DNA of 64,000 nucleotides from Gordonia rubripertincta (GCF_038024875.1 NZ_CP136136.1:4588001-4652000); one strand, 5' to 3'; positions 20,231 to 29,415 are shown, numbered from the stretch's first letter. Made by a program: numbers and translations. The notes: generated from the letters alone by a model not told the origin.

Positions 20231-20243
20231 ATCCTGTTGCAGC

Positions 20244-22268
20244 TCAGCCGCGTTTGTTGAGTTCCTTGAGCATGTCGTTGTAGTTCTCGAGTTCGGCGTC
20301 GTGGTCGCGGACCGCGTTGCGGTCGTAGCGTTTCGCCTGCCGGGTGTCGCTGCGCTGCCATTGGACCAGCAGGGCCAGCATGATGACGACGAGCGGGATC
20401 TCGCCGGCCGCCCAGGCGATTCCGCCGCCGGCGCGCTGGTCGTCGAACAGGTTGTAAGTCCACGGCAGATTGAGTCCGCGGTAGTAGTTCTCGGCGATGA
20501 CGGCCGTGGTCATCATCAGCGCCACACCGAAGAAGGCGTGGAACGGCAGCGAGCCGAGGACGATGCCGAGCTTGGCGACCGGTTTGACCTGTCGTGGTGC
20601 GGGGTCGATGCCGATGACGAGCCAGTAGAACAGGTAGCCGCTGAGCAGGAAGTGCAGGTTCATCAGCAGGTGAGCGGCGTGGTACTCGACCACCGACTCG
20701 TACAGCCCGCCGAGGTAGAGGATGTAGAAGCTGCCGACGAACATGATGGCCGCGATCAGCGGGTGCGTCAGGACGCGCGACGGCCCCGAGTGCACGCCGG
20801 CCTGAATCCACTCGCGGGGTCCGGGTGGGTTGCCACGGCCGGCAGGCGGGAGTGCGCGCAGAGCCAGCGTCACCGGACCGCCCAGCACCAGCAGGACCGG
20901 GATCATCATCGACATCAGCATGTGGGCGATCATGTGGACGCTGAACATCGCGGGGGCGTACCGCCCGAGGCCCGACGACGTCGCCAGGAGCAGCAACAGA
21001 CATCCGAGAAGCCACGCGAAGGTGCGGCCGATCGGCCAGTCGTCGCCGCGTCGCTTGAGCCGCACGACGCCGCGGATGTACACGACCGCCAGGACGATCG
21101 CGGCGAGACCGAAGATGAGGTCGAAACGCCAGTCGGTGAAGAACCGGACGAAGGTCGGCGGGCCGTCGATGTCGTAGCCGATGGCGTTCTCGACCGAGGA
21201 GACGTTCGCAGTGTCGAGGGCCGGCGGCGGGGTCCGGCTCAGGCCGACCGCGAGACCGAAGGTGGCCGCGAAGACGGCCAGCTCCACGAGTCCGAAGCGT
21301 ACGAACAGCGACGGCCGCTCAGCCGAATCGAGCTGGGCGATGGTCACACGGCGGTGCCACGCGCCGAGCGCGCCGAGGACGATGAGCGCCGCGACCTTGG
21401 CGATGACGAGCTGCCCGTAGGTGTCGGAGAAGAGCTGATCGAAAGGCACGCGGACGGCGGCGTTCACCACCCCGCTGAGGCCGACGACGATGATGCACCA
21501 GAAGGCGACGCGCGAGAAGCGCCGGACCGCCAGTCCCCGCCACCGCCCGGACGCCAGCGCGTAGACGACCACCGCGGCGAGACCGCCGAGCCACAGCGTC
21601 GCGCCGATCAGGTGCAGGATGAGGCTGTTGGTGGCGATGTCGTGGTTGCCGCCTGACGAGGAGTGTCCGGCCAGCGCCGACGGCATCAGGCTGAAGATCG
21701 TGAACGCGATGACCGCGACCGTCGGCCCCCATTTGAGGATGGTCCGCGCGATGATCGCCGCGACCAGCGCGAACACCGCCGTCCAGAACCAGGTGCGCAC
21801 CTCGGCGACCTGGCCGTAGGCGTTGATCAGGTTGGCCGGTTTGATCGCCTCCGACAGCGGTGACCCGCTGACCTCCGACGCGGACAGCGGCATCAGCAGC
21901 AGCGCACACACCGACCAGACCAGCGCCGACGACGCCGCGATCCGGATGGCGCGATAGCCGCCGACGTCGAGCACGTTGTCGGACTGCGGCGGGACGAAGA
22001 AAGCGGCGAACACCGCGCAACCGAGCGCGATCGCGGCCGCGAACTCACCGATCGCGGTCAGGGTCGGCAGGCCGTAGGTGGTGAGCGGACCGGGGTCGGG
22101 GACGCCGGTCAGCTTGAGCGCGGTGGACGCGGAGATGGCGGTGACTGCGATGGCGACGATCGCGGCGAGCCATCCCGACGCCCAGAGGACCGCGGTGACG
22201 ACGCCGCGCGGTTCGTTCATCGCGTCGCGATTCTGATCCGGCGAGGCGGACGTCGACGAGCGGGTCAT
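20244..22268 (-). CDS. CopD-CtaG fusion membrane protein (copper import / cytochrome oxidase assembly)
   Basis: This 674-residue polytopic protein fuses two families. The N-terminal half (about 1-370) has eight or so helices of the CopD copper-resistance/import type, with SSGGNHDIATNSLILHLIGATLWLGG and the conserved His. The C-terminal half (about 370-640) is the CtaG/caa3 type, with MFSVHMIAHMLMSMMIPVLL, YHAAHLLMNLHFLLSGYLF and histidine-rich helices. M. tuberculosis Rv0102 has the same architecture. It probably delivers copper to respiratory cytochrome oxidase. The tail (residues 640-674) is charged and cytosolic. The start is ATG 22268. It is convergent with the chorismate mutase gene. Confidence 0.9.
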   Translation of the reverse strand: MTRSSTSASPDQNRDAMNEPRGVVTAVLWASGWLAAIVAIAVTAISASTALKLTGVPDPGPLTTYGLPTLTAIGEFAAAIALGCAVFAAFFVPPQSDNVLDVGGYRAIRIAASSALVWSVCALLLMPLSASEVSGSPLSEAIKPANLINAYGQVAEVRTWFWTAVFALVAAIIARTILKWGPTVAVIAFTIFSLMPSALAGHSSSGGNHDIATNSLILHLIGATLWLGGLAAVVVYALASGRWRGLAVRRFSRVAFWCIIVVGLSGVVNAAVRVPFDQLFSDTYGQLVIAKVAALIVLGALGAWHRRVTIAQLDSAERPSLFVRFGLVELAVFAATFGLAVGLSRTPPPALDTANVSSVENAIGYDIDGPPTFVRFFTDWRFDLIFGLAAIVLAVVYIRGVVRLKRRGDDWPIGRTFAWLLGCLLLLLATSSGLGRYAPAMFSVHMIAHMLMSMMIPVLLVLGGPVTLALRALPPAGRGNPPGPREWIQAGVHSGPSRVLTHPLIAAIMFVGSFYILYLGGLYESVVEYHAAHLLMNLHFLLSGYLFYWLVIGIDPAPRQVKPVAKLGIVLGSLPFHAFFGVALMMTTAVIAENYYRGLNLPWTYNLFDDQRAGGGIAWAAGEIPLVVIMLALLVQWQRSDTRQAKRYDRNAVRDHDAELENYNDMLKELNKRG

Positions 22269-22412
22269 TCCTCAACTGTAGGTCGGCGCGTCGACGACAC
22301 ACCCTCCGACCTGGTCAGGCCGTGGTGTGCGGCACACCTGCGGCGGAAGCGGGAGCATGTCGTAAACTCCATGTGCCCGACGCCGCGTGTCTGATGTCAC
22401 GAGCGTCGGCCA

Positions 22413-22486
22413 GCCTCCGTAGCTCAGGTGGATAGAGCAAGGGCCTTCTAATCCCTAGGTCGCAGGTTCGAGTCCTGCCGGGGGCA
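22413..22486 (+). tRNA. tRNA-Arg (anticodon TCT)
   Basis: A cloverleaf of 74 nt folds with acceptor arm GCCTCCG/CGGGGGC (one G-U pair), D-arm AGCTCAGGTGGATAGAGC and T-arm GCAGGTTCGAGTCCTGC. The anticodon loop is CTTCTAA, which places TCT at 34-36. The closing pair of the anticodon stem (C31-T39) is mismatched. CCA is not encoded. Confidence 0.93.
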
Positions 22487-22500
22487 CCGTGGATACGGCA

Positions 22501-23010
22501 TCAGATGCCGAACGGCGCCGCGTAGCGCACCGTCCCGGCCGGGATCTCGGTCCCGTCGAGGCTGAGCACCATCAACGCCTCCTCCGGCACCTCGACACTG
22601 AGCCTGATGCCGTGGCCGACAGCTCGTCGGAAACCGAAGCGCGGGTAGTAGTCGGGGTGGCCCAGCACGACGACGGTGCTCTCGCCCATCTCGCGCGCCG
22701 CGTCGAGCGCGGCGATGATCGCGGCCGAGCCCGCCCCGGTGCGCTGGTGTTCGGTGGCCACCGCGCACGGCGCGAGGCACAGGGCCGGAGCGTCGTCGAT
22801 GTGACAGCGCGTCAGCAGTGCGAAGCCGACCGGATGATCGTCGGCATCGACCGAGACCAGGGACAGCCCGTCGATCCAGGCCGGGTCGGTGCGCAGCGCG
22901 TCGACCAGTTCGGCCTCCTCCGACGTCGGGAAGGCGTCGGCGTTGATCTCCTGGACGCGCGTGACGTCGTCGGCCCGTTCCGTTCTCGTGCGCCAGGCCG
23001 GTAGCGGCAT
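22501..23010 (-). CDS. GNAT-family N-acetyltransferase
   Basis: The 169-residue protein is a YhbS-like GNAT acetyltransferase. Visible features are EEAELVDALRTDPAWIDGLSLV, the substrate strand HPVGFALLTRCHI and the acetyl-CoA loop VATEHQRTGAGSAAI (Q-x-x-G-x-G/A type). VVVLGHPDYYPRFGFRRA is typical of this subgroup. The acceptor is unknown. The start is ATG 23010 with GGAG at a spacing of about 7 nt. It lies tail to tail with the tRNA-Arg gene. Confidence 0.88.
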   Translation of the reverse strand: MPLPAWRTRTERADDVTRVQEINADAFPTSEEAELVDALRTDPAWIDGLSLVSVDADDHPVGFALLTRCHIDDAPALCLAPCAVATEHQRTGAGSAAIIAALDAAREMGESTVVVLGHPDYYPRFGFRRAVGHGIRLSVEVPEEALMVLSLDGTEIPAGTVRYAAPFGI

Positions 23011-23115
23011 CGGTGACTCCCCTGTCTGTGTCGAGTGCCCCCCAACGTAGCGACCGCGCATGGCCGGGCGAAACGATTATCCGGAACCGCCGAGGCGCCC
23101 GGCGCGTCCAAGAAT

Positions 23116-23139
23116 TGCACCACCGCTCCCGGTGGTGCA
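23116..23139. repeat. 10-bp inverted repeat in the leader of the WXG gene pair
   Basis: The arms TGCACCACCG and CGGTGGTGCA are perfect complements separated by 4 nt (CTCC), in the 153-nt gap between two divergent genes and 25 nt before the ATG at 23164. No T-run follows. It could be a regulator-binding site or a leader hairpin. Confidence 0.5.
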
Positions 23140-23163
23140 GTCCTCGACGAGTCGCGGAGGATC

Positions 23164-23538
23164 ATGCTCTCACCGTTTCCCATTCCCTCGCCCATCCCGC
23201 TTGTCCCCCGATGGTTTCCCCGACCCGAACGCAGAAGCGATTCTGACAACGGCACTTTCGGGGTATCGCCGGACGAGATCGAGGCCGTTGTCAGGTCGTG
23301 GTGCGGCAACGGCATCGCCATCTCCGCGATCGACACCGCGGCCATCGGCGAGATCCAGGGTTCGTCGAGCCGGGTCGCACGTGCACTCCGCAACACCGCT
23401 GAACCCGCCCGTCGCGCGGTCGGAACGATCGGCCACCGGTTGCTGACGATGAGCGAACTCCTCGACACCTTCGTGACGACGACCGTCGCATCGGATGCTC
23501 GGGTCGCGTCGAAGCTCGACTCGCTACGGACCCGCTGA
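23164..23538 (+). CDS. Small WXG-motif helical protein, putative type VII secretion partner
   Basis: The 124-residue protein starts at ATG 23164 with GGAGG 3 nt upstream. After a proline-rich leader (about 1-30) comes a helical segment starting VSPDEIEAVV, then SWCG with Trp46-Cys-Gly48 in the turn. A second helical stretch (RVARALRNTAEPARRAVGTI) runs to the end. Helix-WXG-helix at this position is the hallmark of WXG100/EspC-like ESX substrates. No C-terminal YxxxD/E motif is visible. The stop overlaps the next ATG (TGATG), so it is coupled to the WXG-hydrolase. I could not assign a named family. Confidence 0.6.
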   Translation: MLSPFPIPSPIPLVPRWFPRPERRSDSDNGTFGVSPDEIEAVVRSWCGNGIAISAIDTAAIGEIQGSSSRVARALRNTAEPARRAVGTIGHRLLTMSELLDTFVTTTVASDARVASKLDSLRTR

Positions 23539-25193
23539 TGCGCCCGACGATCTCGGCCCTGCGTACCTGGAATCCGCAGACCTTCGCCGACGCCGGATCG
23601 GCGGCCGCCCTCGCCGCCGAAGCCGTCGACACCGGAATCGACCGCGCTGTGCGGACTTTCGATTCCGTACGGTCCTGGCGCGGCCGCACCCACGCGGCCG
23701 CGCATCAGAAGATCTGGCAGGAGCACGATCACGGCGGTGAGGTCCGCAATGTGCTGCAGACGATCGCCGACGAGGCCTCCGACGCGGGCACGGACCTGTC
23801 GCATGCTTGCGATCACGTGCTCCGGATCGTCGACGCGGCGACGTCCTCCGGATTCGACGTCGCCGACGACGGGACCGTCACCCATCCCGATCCACGTCGA
23901 GCGTCGACCGCCGCCGAGGTCTCCGAGTCCATCGACTCGGGCCTCACCGCGATCGACGCCCTGGACGAACGCTACGGCTCCCGACTCGACGGGTACGCCG
24001 CCGATCTGACGACCATGGTCGACGGGCAACCGGACGTCACCCTGCCCGGCGGCCGGACGATGGACGCCGACGACGCGGTCCACACGCTCGAGAGCCTCGG
24101 TCCACCCCAGATCCGGACGATCGTCGAACAGATGGACCCCGACGACGTCCGACGCCTCCTGCAGGCGAATCCGCATGTGATGGGAAACCTTCCGGGCGTT
24201 CCCTTCGACCTTCGCATCCAGGCCAACGAGATCAACATCCGCAACGCCCTGGTCGACGAGATCCAGGCCGGCCGGGGCGAGGGTCGCCGTGCCCGGACGC
24301 TGCGGGAGATGCTGACGCCCGGCGACGGGCGCGAGCGGCGGTTCGTGACCTTCGTGAACACGCCGCAGGGACGCGTCGTCGAGATGATCGGATCGCTGCG
24401 TCCCGATACCCGGAATGCGACCACCTATGTCCCCGGCACCGGTACCACCATCGACACCGCCGGCGGCGACAACCGGCGCGCCGCAGCCGAACTCGCCGAC
24501 CAGACCGACGGCCCGGTGTTCCTCTACCTCGACGGCGACCTGCCCCCGGACCTCCGTGCGGCCACGAGTCCGGCCTTCGCCGGCGCGATGGCAGCGCGGC
24601 TCGAGTTGTTCGGGACCGAACTCGACGCCGAGATCGCCCGCCACGCACCGGGAGCGCGCACCACCTACATCGGCCACTCGTACGGCGGATCGGTGGTCGG
24701 TACCGCCGAACAGCTCGGCCTGACACCCGACCGTGTCATCTACGCCTCGTCGGCCGGCACCGGCGTGCACGATCTGCCGCACCCGAGCGGCGTCGAACGC
24801 TATTCACTGACATTTCCCGGCGACCCGATCCACTACGCGCAATCGCTACCCGGCAATCCGCATGGCTCCGACCCCGATTCCGCGCCCGGCGTGACACGCC
24901 TCGACACGGGCACGGTCGAGATCGACGGCCGCACCTACGACAGCGGGATCAAGACCCACGGCGGCTACTGGAACGACCCGCACTCGACGGCCTTCCGGAA
25001 CATGGTGAAGGTCATCACCGGTCAGCAACCCGACCTGTACGTCGCGCGCAAACCCGACGTCCCCGAACTCCCGCCACCACCGCTCGGCGCGCCGGCACCC
25101 CTGTGGGGGCTGTATCTGCTCAACGACCGCGCCGACGGGGACATCGACCTACCGGGACCGATCCCCGACATCCCGCTGAGGCTCCCGTGGTGA
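23538..25193 (+). CDS. WXG N-terminal domain fused to a DUF1023-type alpha/beta hydrolase
   Basis: The 551-residue protein has an N-terminal helical region with SWRG at Trp47-Arg-Gly49, like WXG/LXG modules. A helical middle (about 60-250) precedes a DUF1023-like alpha/beta-hydrolase domain (about 255-500). The nucleophile elbow is GHSYGGS (Ser381); likely triad partners are Asp429 in FPGDPI and His474 in KTHGGYW. A Pro-rich tail (RKPDVPELPPPPLG) ends it. There is no Sec signal, consistent with ESX-type export. M. tuberculosis Rv2079-like proteins share the hydrolase domain. The substrate is unknown (lipid or ester). No obvious immunity gene follows; the next gene is a convergent permease 12 nt away. 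Confidence 0.75.
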   Translation: MRPTISALRTWNPQTFADAGSAAALAAEAVDTGIDRAVRTFDSVRSWRGRTHAAAHQKIWQEHDHGGEVRNVLQTIADEASDAGTDLSHACDHVLRIVDAATSSGFDVADDGTVTHPDPRRASTAAEVSESIDSGLTAIDALDERYGSRLDGYAADLTTMVDGQPDVTLPGGRTMDADDAVHTLESLGPPQIRTIVEQMDPDDVRRLLQANPHVMGNLPGVPFDLRIQANEINIRNALVDEIQAGRGEGRRARTLREMLTPGDGRERRFVTFVNTPQGRVVEMIGSLRPDTRNATTYVPGTGTTIDTAGGDNRRAAAELADQTDGPVFLYLDGDLPPDLRAATSPAFAGAMAARLELFGTELDAEIARHAPGARTTYIGHSYGGSVVGTAEQLGLTPDRVIYASSAGTGVHDLPHPSGVERYSLTFPGDPIHYAQSLPGNPHGSDPDSAPGVTRLDTGTVEIDGRTYDSGIKTHGGYWNDPHSTAFRNMVKVITGQQPDLYVARKPDVPELPPPPLGAPAPLWGLYLLNDRADGDIDLPGPIPDIPLRLPW

Positions 25194-25205
25194 CGACCGA
25201 CCTGT

Positions 25206-26504
25206 TCAGGACTTGTCGGGAACCACCGTTCCGCGCCAGCCGCCGATGACCCGCATCGAGTGGTAGATGACCAGAGCGGCGATCGAACCGAGCGAGATGC
25301 CGGCGAACACGAGATCGCCGACCTGCCAGGTGTAATCGGCGATGCCGATGATGAGCGGGATCGCCGCGGTGAACTGGTTGATCGGCTTCGAGAAGTCGAC
25401 CTTGTTGCTGACCCAGATCTGCACGCCGATGATGCCGACGAGGCCGTAGAGGGCAGTGGTGACGCCACCGAGGACGCCCGGCGGGATCGCGGCGATCACC
25501 GCACCGACCTTGGGCGACAGGCCGAGCAGGATCGCTGCCGCACCGGCGACCCAGTAGGCCGCGGTCGAGTAGACCTTGGTCGCCGACATCACGCCGATGT
25601 TCTCGGCGTAGGTCGTCGTCGCCGAACCGCCGCCGCTGCCCGCAAGCATCGTCGCGAGACCGTCGGCGGCGAGCGCGCGACCCATGGTGTCGTCGTAGTC
25701 CTTGCCGGTCATCATCGCCACCGACTTCACGTGACCGATGTTCTCCACCACGAGCACGAGGACGACGGGGAGGAAGAGCGGCAGCACACCGAGATCGAAG
25801 GTCGGGGTCTGGAAGTCGGGCAGGCCGACCCACGCGGCGTCGGCGATGCCGGAGGTGTCGATGTAGTCGTTGTCGGAGTCGATCCAGTCGAGGACGAGCG
25901 CCAGCACATAACCGAACGCGACGCTGAGGAAGATCGCCAGACGCCCGAGAAGTCCTCGGAACAGCACCGCCGAGGCGACGAGCAGGACCAGCACGATGGT
26001 CGCGAGAACGGGGTCGGCGACGAAGTTGTTCTTCGCGGCCGGAGCCAGGTTCAGGCCGATCAGTGCCACGATCGCGCCGGTCACCACCGGCGGCATGAGC
26101 GTCTCGATCCACCGCACCCCGGCGAAATGGCTGATCAGGCCGATGATGACGAGCAGCGCACCGACCGCGACCAATCCGCCGAGCGCCGACGACGCACCGT
26201 CGGAGGCCACCGCCGCCGTGACCGGCGCGATGATCGCGAAACTCGAGCCCAGATAGCTGGGGAGACGGTTACGGGTGATCAGCAGGAACAGGATGGTGCC
26301 GATACCCGAGAAGAGCAGGGTCGTCGACGGCGGGAACCCGGTGAGCACCGGCACCAGGAAGGTCGCGCCGAACATCGCGACCACGTGCTGGAGACCGATG
26401 CTCACGGTCTTCGGCCAGGTCAGCCGTTCCTCCGGTGCCACCACGGTGTTCGTCGTGAGCTTCCACGACAACAGGTTCTGGGATCTCGTCCCCGGTTCAG
26501 TCAT
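25206..26504 (-). CDS. Uracil/xanthine permease, NCS2 family
   Basis: The 432-residue protein has about 12-14 hydrophobic helices and the NAT/NCS2 signatures. These are SIGLQHVVAMFGATFLVPVLTG near the N-terminus, ENIGHVKSVAMMTGKDYD, and SGGGSATTTYAENIGVM (substrate-binding Glu and Q/E loop). It should import uracil (UraA-like) or another nucleobase by proton symport. The start is ATG 26504; a TTG two codons upstream is possible. No Shine-Dalgarno is evident, so the transcript may be leaderless. It is divergent from a PadR regulator, with an operator-like palindrome in between. Confidence 0.9.
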   Translation of the reverse strand: MTEPGTRSQNLLSWKLTTNTVVAPEERLTWPKTVSIGLQHVVAMFGATFLVPVLTGFPPSTTLLFSGIGTILFLLITRNRLPSYLGSSFAIIAPVTAAVASDGASSALGGLVAVGALLVIIGLISHFAGVRWIETLMPPVVTGAIVALIGLNLAPAAKNNFVADPVLATIVLVLLVASAVLFRGLLGRLAIFLSVAFGYVLALVLDWIDSDNDYIDTSGIADAAWVGLPDFQTPTFDLGVLPLFLPVVLVLVVENIGHVKSVAMMTGKDYDDTMGRALAADGLATMLAGSGGGSATTTYAENIGVMSATKVYSTAAYWVAGAAAILLGLSPKVGAVIAAIPPGVLGGVTTALYGLVGIIGVQIWVSNKVDFSKPINQFTAAIPLIIGIADYTWQVGDLVFAGISLGSIAALVIYHSMRVIGGWRGTVVPDKS

Positions 26505-26568
26505 GCGCAACAGTTTGCGGCACTCACGGCCTGCCCGCTCCCCTTACCCCATGCTCGCCCACCTGCAT

Positions 26569-26614
26569 ATGCAACAAGACTCATAGGCACCTTGTTGCAT
26601 AGTGCATTGTTGCA
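26569..26614. promoter_or_regulatory. PadR-type operator: 11-bp inverted repeat plus a third half-site
   Basis: TATGCAACAAG (26568-26578) and CTTGTTGCATA (26591-26601) form a perfect 11-bp inverted repeat with a 12-nt spacer. A further TTGTTGCA half-site lies at 26607-26614, just 16 nt before the padR start. The position between divergent permease and padR genes suggests autoregulation of padR and control of the permease. Confidence 0.65.
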
Positions 26615-26630
26615 GTGTTAGCGTGCCCAC

Positions 26631-27179
26631 ATGGCGCTCGAACATGCGATTCTGGTGTCGCTGGCAGAGCGACCCGGCACGGGTTATGAGATCGGTCAGC
26701 AGTTCGACCGGTCCATCGGTTACTTCTGGTCGGCCACCCACCAGCAGATCTACCGGACGCTCAAGAAGCTCCTCGACGACGGACTGGTCAGCGTCGAGTC
26801 GATCAGCCAGGACGGTCGCCCGGACAAGAAGGTCTACACGATCTCCGACTCCGGTCGAGATGCGTTGGCGCAGTGGGCGATGAGTCCGACCCCGCGGCAG
26901 TCGCTCCGCAGCGACATCGGTGTCAAACTGCGCGCCGCCGAGTTCGGCGATCTCGCCGCCATCATCGGCGAACTCAAGGCCCACCGCGACGAGCATGTCG
27001 CACAACTGAAGCTGTTCAAGGGGTTCCAGGCGGACTACTACCCCGAACCCGACACCCTGACCGGCCGCAAGCTCCACCAGTACCTCGTGCTGCGCGGTGG
27101 CATCCGGCAGGAGGAGGGTTACATCGAGTGGTGCGACGAGGTCATCCCCGCACTCGAACGCGAACTCGCCGGTATGTGA
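26631..27179 (+). CDS. PadR-family transcriptional regulator
   Basis: The 182-residue protein has an N-terminal winged helix (MALEHAILVSLAERPGTGYEIG, YFWSATHQQIYRTLKKLLDDGLV, wing KVYTISDSGRDALAQW). A C-terminal helical dimerisation domain (about 95-182) is typical of PadR subfamily s1 (Vir_act_alpha_C). Such repressors respond to phenolic or other small ligands. It lies upstream of a dienoyl-CoA reductase gene on the same strand (95-nt gap) and divergent from the permease. Its targets probably include one or both. Confidence 0.9.
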   Translation: MALEHAILVSLAERPGTGYEIGQQFDRSIGYFWSATHQQIYRTLKKLLDDGLVSVESISQDGRPDKKVYTISDSGRDALAQWAMSPTPRQSLRSDIGVKLRAAEFGDLAAIIGELKAHRDEHVAQLKLFKGFQADYYPEPDTLTGRKLHQYLVLRGGIRQEEGYIEWCDEVIPALERELAGM

Positions 27180-27274
27180 ACCACCGACGCCGGTAACCAC
27201 ACCGAACACCCCGACCCGGACCGAGCAATACACGCACGAGACGTCACGACGACACCGAGATGAAAGGTCGCGCC

Positions 27275-29338
27275 ATGTCAGCCCACACGGCACAACCCAA
27301 CCCGCATTACCCGCACCTGTTCACGCCGCTGCAGATCGGCGGCATGACCCTCGAGAACCGTCTGGTGATGGGGTCGATGCACACGGGTCTCGAGGATCGC
27401 CTCTGGGACACCGACAAGCTCGCCGCCTACTTCGCCGAGCGCGCGAAAGGCGGTGCGGGACTGATCATCACGGGAGGTTTCGGTACCAGCCGCACCGGCC
27501 TGCTCATGTTCGCGGGCGGCAAGATGACCAACGCTCTCGACTGGAAGCGTCATCAGCGCGTGACCAAGGCCGTGCACGACGAGGGCGGCAAGATCGCCAT
27601 GCAGCTCATCCACGCCGGCCGTTACGGATACACCCCGTTCAAGGTCGCGCCGGGCAAGGAGCCGTCGCCGATCCATCCGTTCAAGCACCTGCAGATGACC
27701 GAGCCGATCATCCGGCACGTCATCAAGACCTTCGGCCAGTCGGCGAAGCTGGCTCGTAAGGCCGGGTACGACGCCGTCGAGATCATGGGCGGCGAGGGGT
27801 ATCTGATCAACCAGTTCCTGTGCCCGCACACCAATGACCGCACCGACAAGTGGGGCGGCAGCACCGAGAACCGGCAGCGCTTCCTCGTCGAGGTCATCAA
27901 GGAGATCCGCCGTCAGGTTCCCCGCGACTTCCCGGTCATCCTGCGTCAGTCGGTCGCCGATCTGATCCGCAAGGGCCAGACCTGGGACGAGATCGCCCTC
28001 ATGGCACGCAAGGCCGAGGAGCACGGCGTCGATGCGATCAACACCGACATCGGCTGGCACGAGGCCCAGGTCCCCACGATCGTGACCTCGGTGCCCCGCG
28101 GCGCCTTCGTCAAGTTCACCGAGCGTCTCCGCGACGAGGTGTCGATCCCGCTGATCGCCGCCAACCGCATCAACACCGCGGAGTTCGCCGAGGAGATCCT
28201 CACCAACGGCCGCGTCGACGCCATCCAGATGGCCCGTCCGTTCCTCGCCGACCCCCACCTGGCCAACAAGGCCCGCGAGGGACGCGCCGACGAGATCAAC
28301 ACCTGCATCGGTTGCAACCAGGCCTGCCTCGACCACGCCTTCGTCGGCAAGAAGGTGTCGTGCTTGGTGAATCCCCGCGCCGGACGCGAGACCACGCTGG
28401 TCCTCAGCCCGACCCGCAAGGCCAAGCGCGTGGCGGTCGTCGGCGCCGGACCGGCCGGCCTGTCGGCTGCGGTGTCGAGCGCCGAACGCGGCCACAAGGT
28501 GACGCTGTTCGAGGGCGGCGACTCGATCGGCGGCCAGTTCTCCATCGCCGCCCGCATCCCCGGCAAGGAGGAATTCAGCGAGACGATCCGCTACTTCACC
28601 CGCAAGCTCGAGGTCCTCGGCGTCGACGTCCGGCTCAACACGCGGGTCGACGCCGACACCCTCATCGCGGAGAAGTTCGACGACGTCATCGTCGCCACCG
28701 GCGTCGTGCCGCGCATCCCGAGTTTCCCCGGCGTCGACCATCCGATGGCGATGTCGTACGCCGAGGCCGTCCTCGGTCACCGCGAGATCGGCAAGCGGGT
28801 CGCTGTCATCGGTGCCGGCGGCATCGGCTTCGACGTCAGCGAGTTCCTCACCACCGACGAGTCGCCGACGCTGAATCTGAAGGAATGGGAACAGGAATGG
28901 GGGGTCACCGACGATCCGGAGAAGCCCGGTTTCGTCACCAAACCCCGTCCTCTGCCGCCGGTGCGTCAGGTCTACATGGTGCAGCGCAAGTCCGGTAAGC
29001 AGGGCAAGTCGCTCGGCAAGACGACCGGCTGGGTGCACCGCGCCACGATGAAGATGAAGGGCGTCGAGCAGATCAGCGGCGCGACCTACGACAAGATCGA
29101 CGACCAGGGTCTGCACCTCAGCTTCCGCGACGACGAGGGCAACGTGACCGAGACCCGCCTCCTCGAGGTCGACAACGTGGTCATCTGCGCGGGACAGGAA
29201 TCGGTGCGCGAACTCATCGATCCGCTGACCCTCGCCGGCGTCACCACCCACGTGATCGGCGGTGCCGACCACGCGGGCGAACTCGACGCCAAGCGGGCGA
29301 TCCGGCAGGGCACCGAGGTCGCCGCCGGTATCGACTGA
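27275..29338 (+). CDS. fadH: NADH:flavin oxidoreductase / 2,4-dienoyl-CoA reductase, FadH type
   Basis: The 687-residue protein is a three-part enzyme. An old-yellow-enzyme FMN barrel (about 1-350) contains HAGRYGY and GYDAVEIMGGEGYLINQFLCP. A 4Fe-4S cluster segment NTCIGCNQACLDHAF...SCLVNP follows (four Cys, C-x2-C-x3-C-x11-C). A C-terminal FAD/NAD domain has AVVGAGPAGLSAAV and AVIGAGGIGFDVSEF. It resembles E. coli FadH, which reduces 2,4-dienoyl-CoA with NADPH in unsaturated fatty acid oxidation. Related enzymes act on other enones, so the exact substrate is inferred. I chose ATG 27275 (AAAGG 7 nt upstream) over ATG 27260. Confidence 0.88.
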   Translation: MSAHTAQPNPHYPHLFTPLQIGGMTLENRLVMGSMHTGLEDRLWDTDKLAAYFAERAKGGAGLIITGGFGTSRTGLLMFAGGKMTNALDWKRHQRVTKAVHDEGGKIAMQLIHAGRYGYTPFKVAPGKEPSPIHPFKHLQMTEPIIRHVIKTFGQSAKLARKAGYDAVEIMGGEGYLINQFLCPHTNDRTDKWGGSTENRQRFLVEVIKEIRRQVPRDFPVILRQSVADLIRKGQTWDEIALMARKAEEHGVDAINTDIGWHEAQVPTIVTSVPRGAFVKFTERLRDEVSIPLIAANRINTAEFAEEILTNGRVDAIQMARPFLADPHLANKAREGRADEINTCIGCNQACLDHAFVGKKVSCLVNPRAGRETTLVLSPTRKAKRVAVVGAGPAGLSAAVSSAERGHKVTLFEGGDSIGGQFSIAARIPGKEEFSETIRYFTRKLEVLGVDVRLNTRVDADTLIAEKFDDVIVATGVVPRIPSFPGVDHPMAMSYAEAVLGHREIGKRVAVIGAGGIGFDVSEFLTTDESPTLNLKEWEQEWGVTDDPEKPGFVTKPRPLPPVRQVYMVQRKSGKQGKSLGKTTGWVHRATMKMKGVEQISGATYDKIDDQGLHLSFRDDEGNVTETRLLEVDNVVICAGQESVRELIDPLTLAGVTTHVIGGADHAGELDAKRAIRQGTEVAAGID

Positions 29339-29415
29339 GCTCTCACACGCCGACCGCCGCTGCGCCTCCGCTCTCCTCGACGAGCCGGGGCGCAGCGACG
29401 GTTACGATTGCTCCC

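Noticed and set aside
22413..25193. Genomic island at tRNA-Arg carrying the WXG genes
   Set aside because: No integrase, direct repeat of the tRNA 3' end or compositional break was seen.
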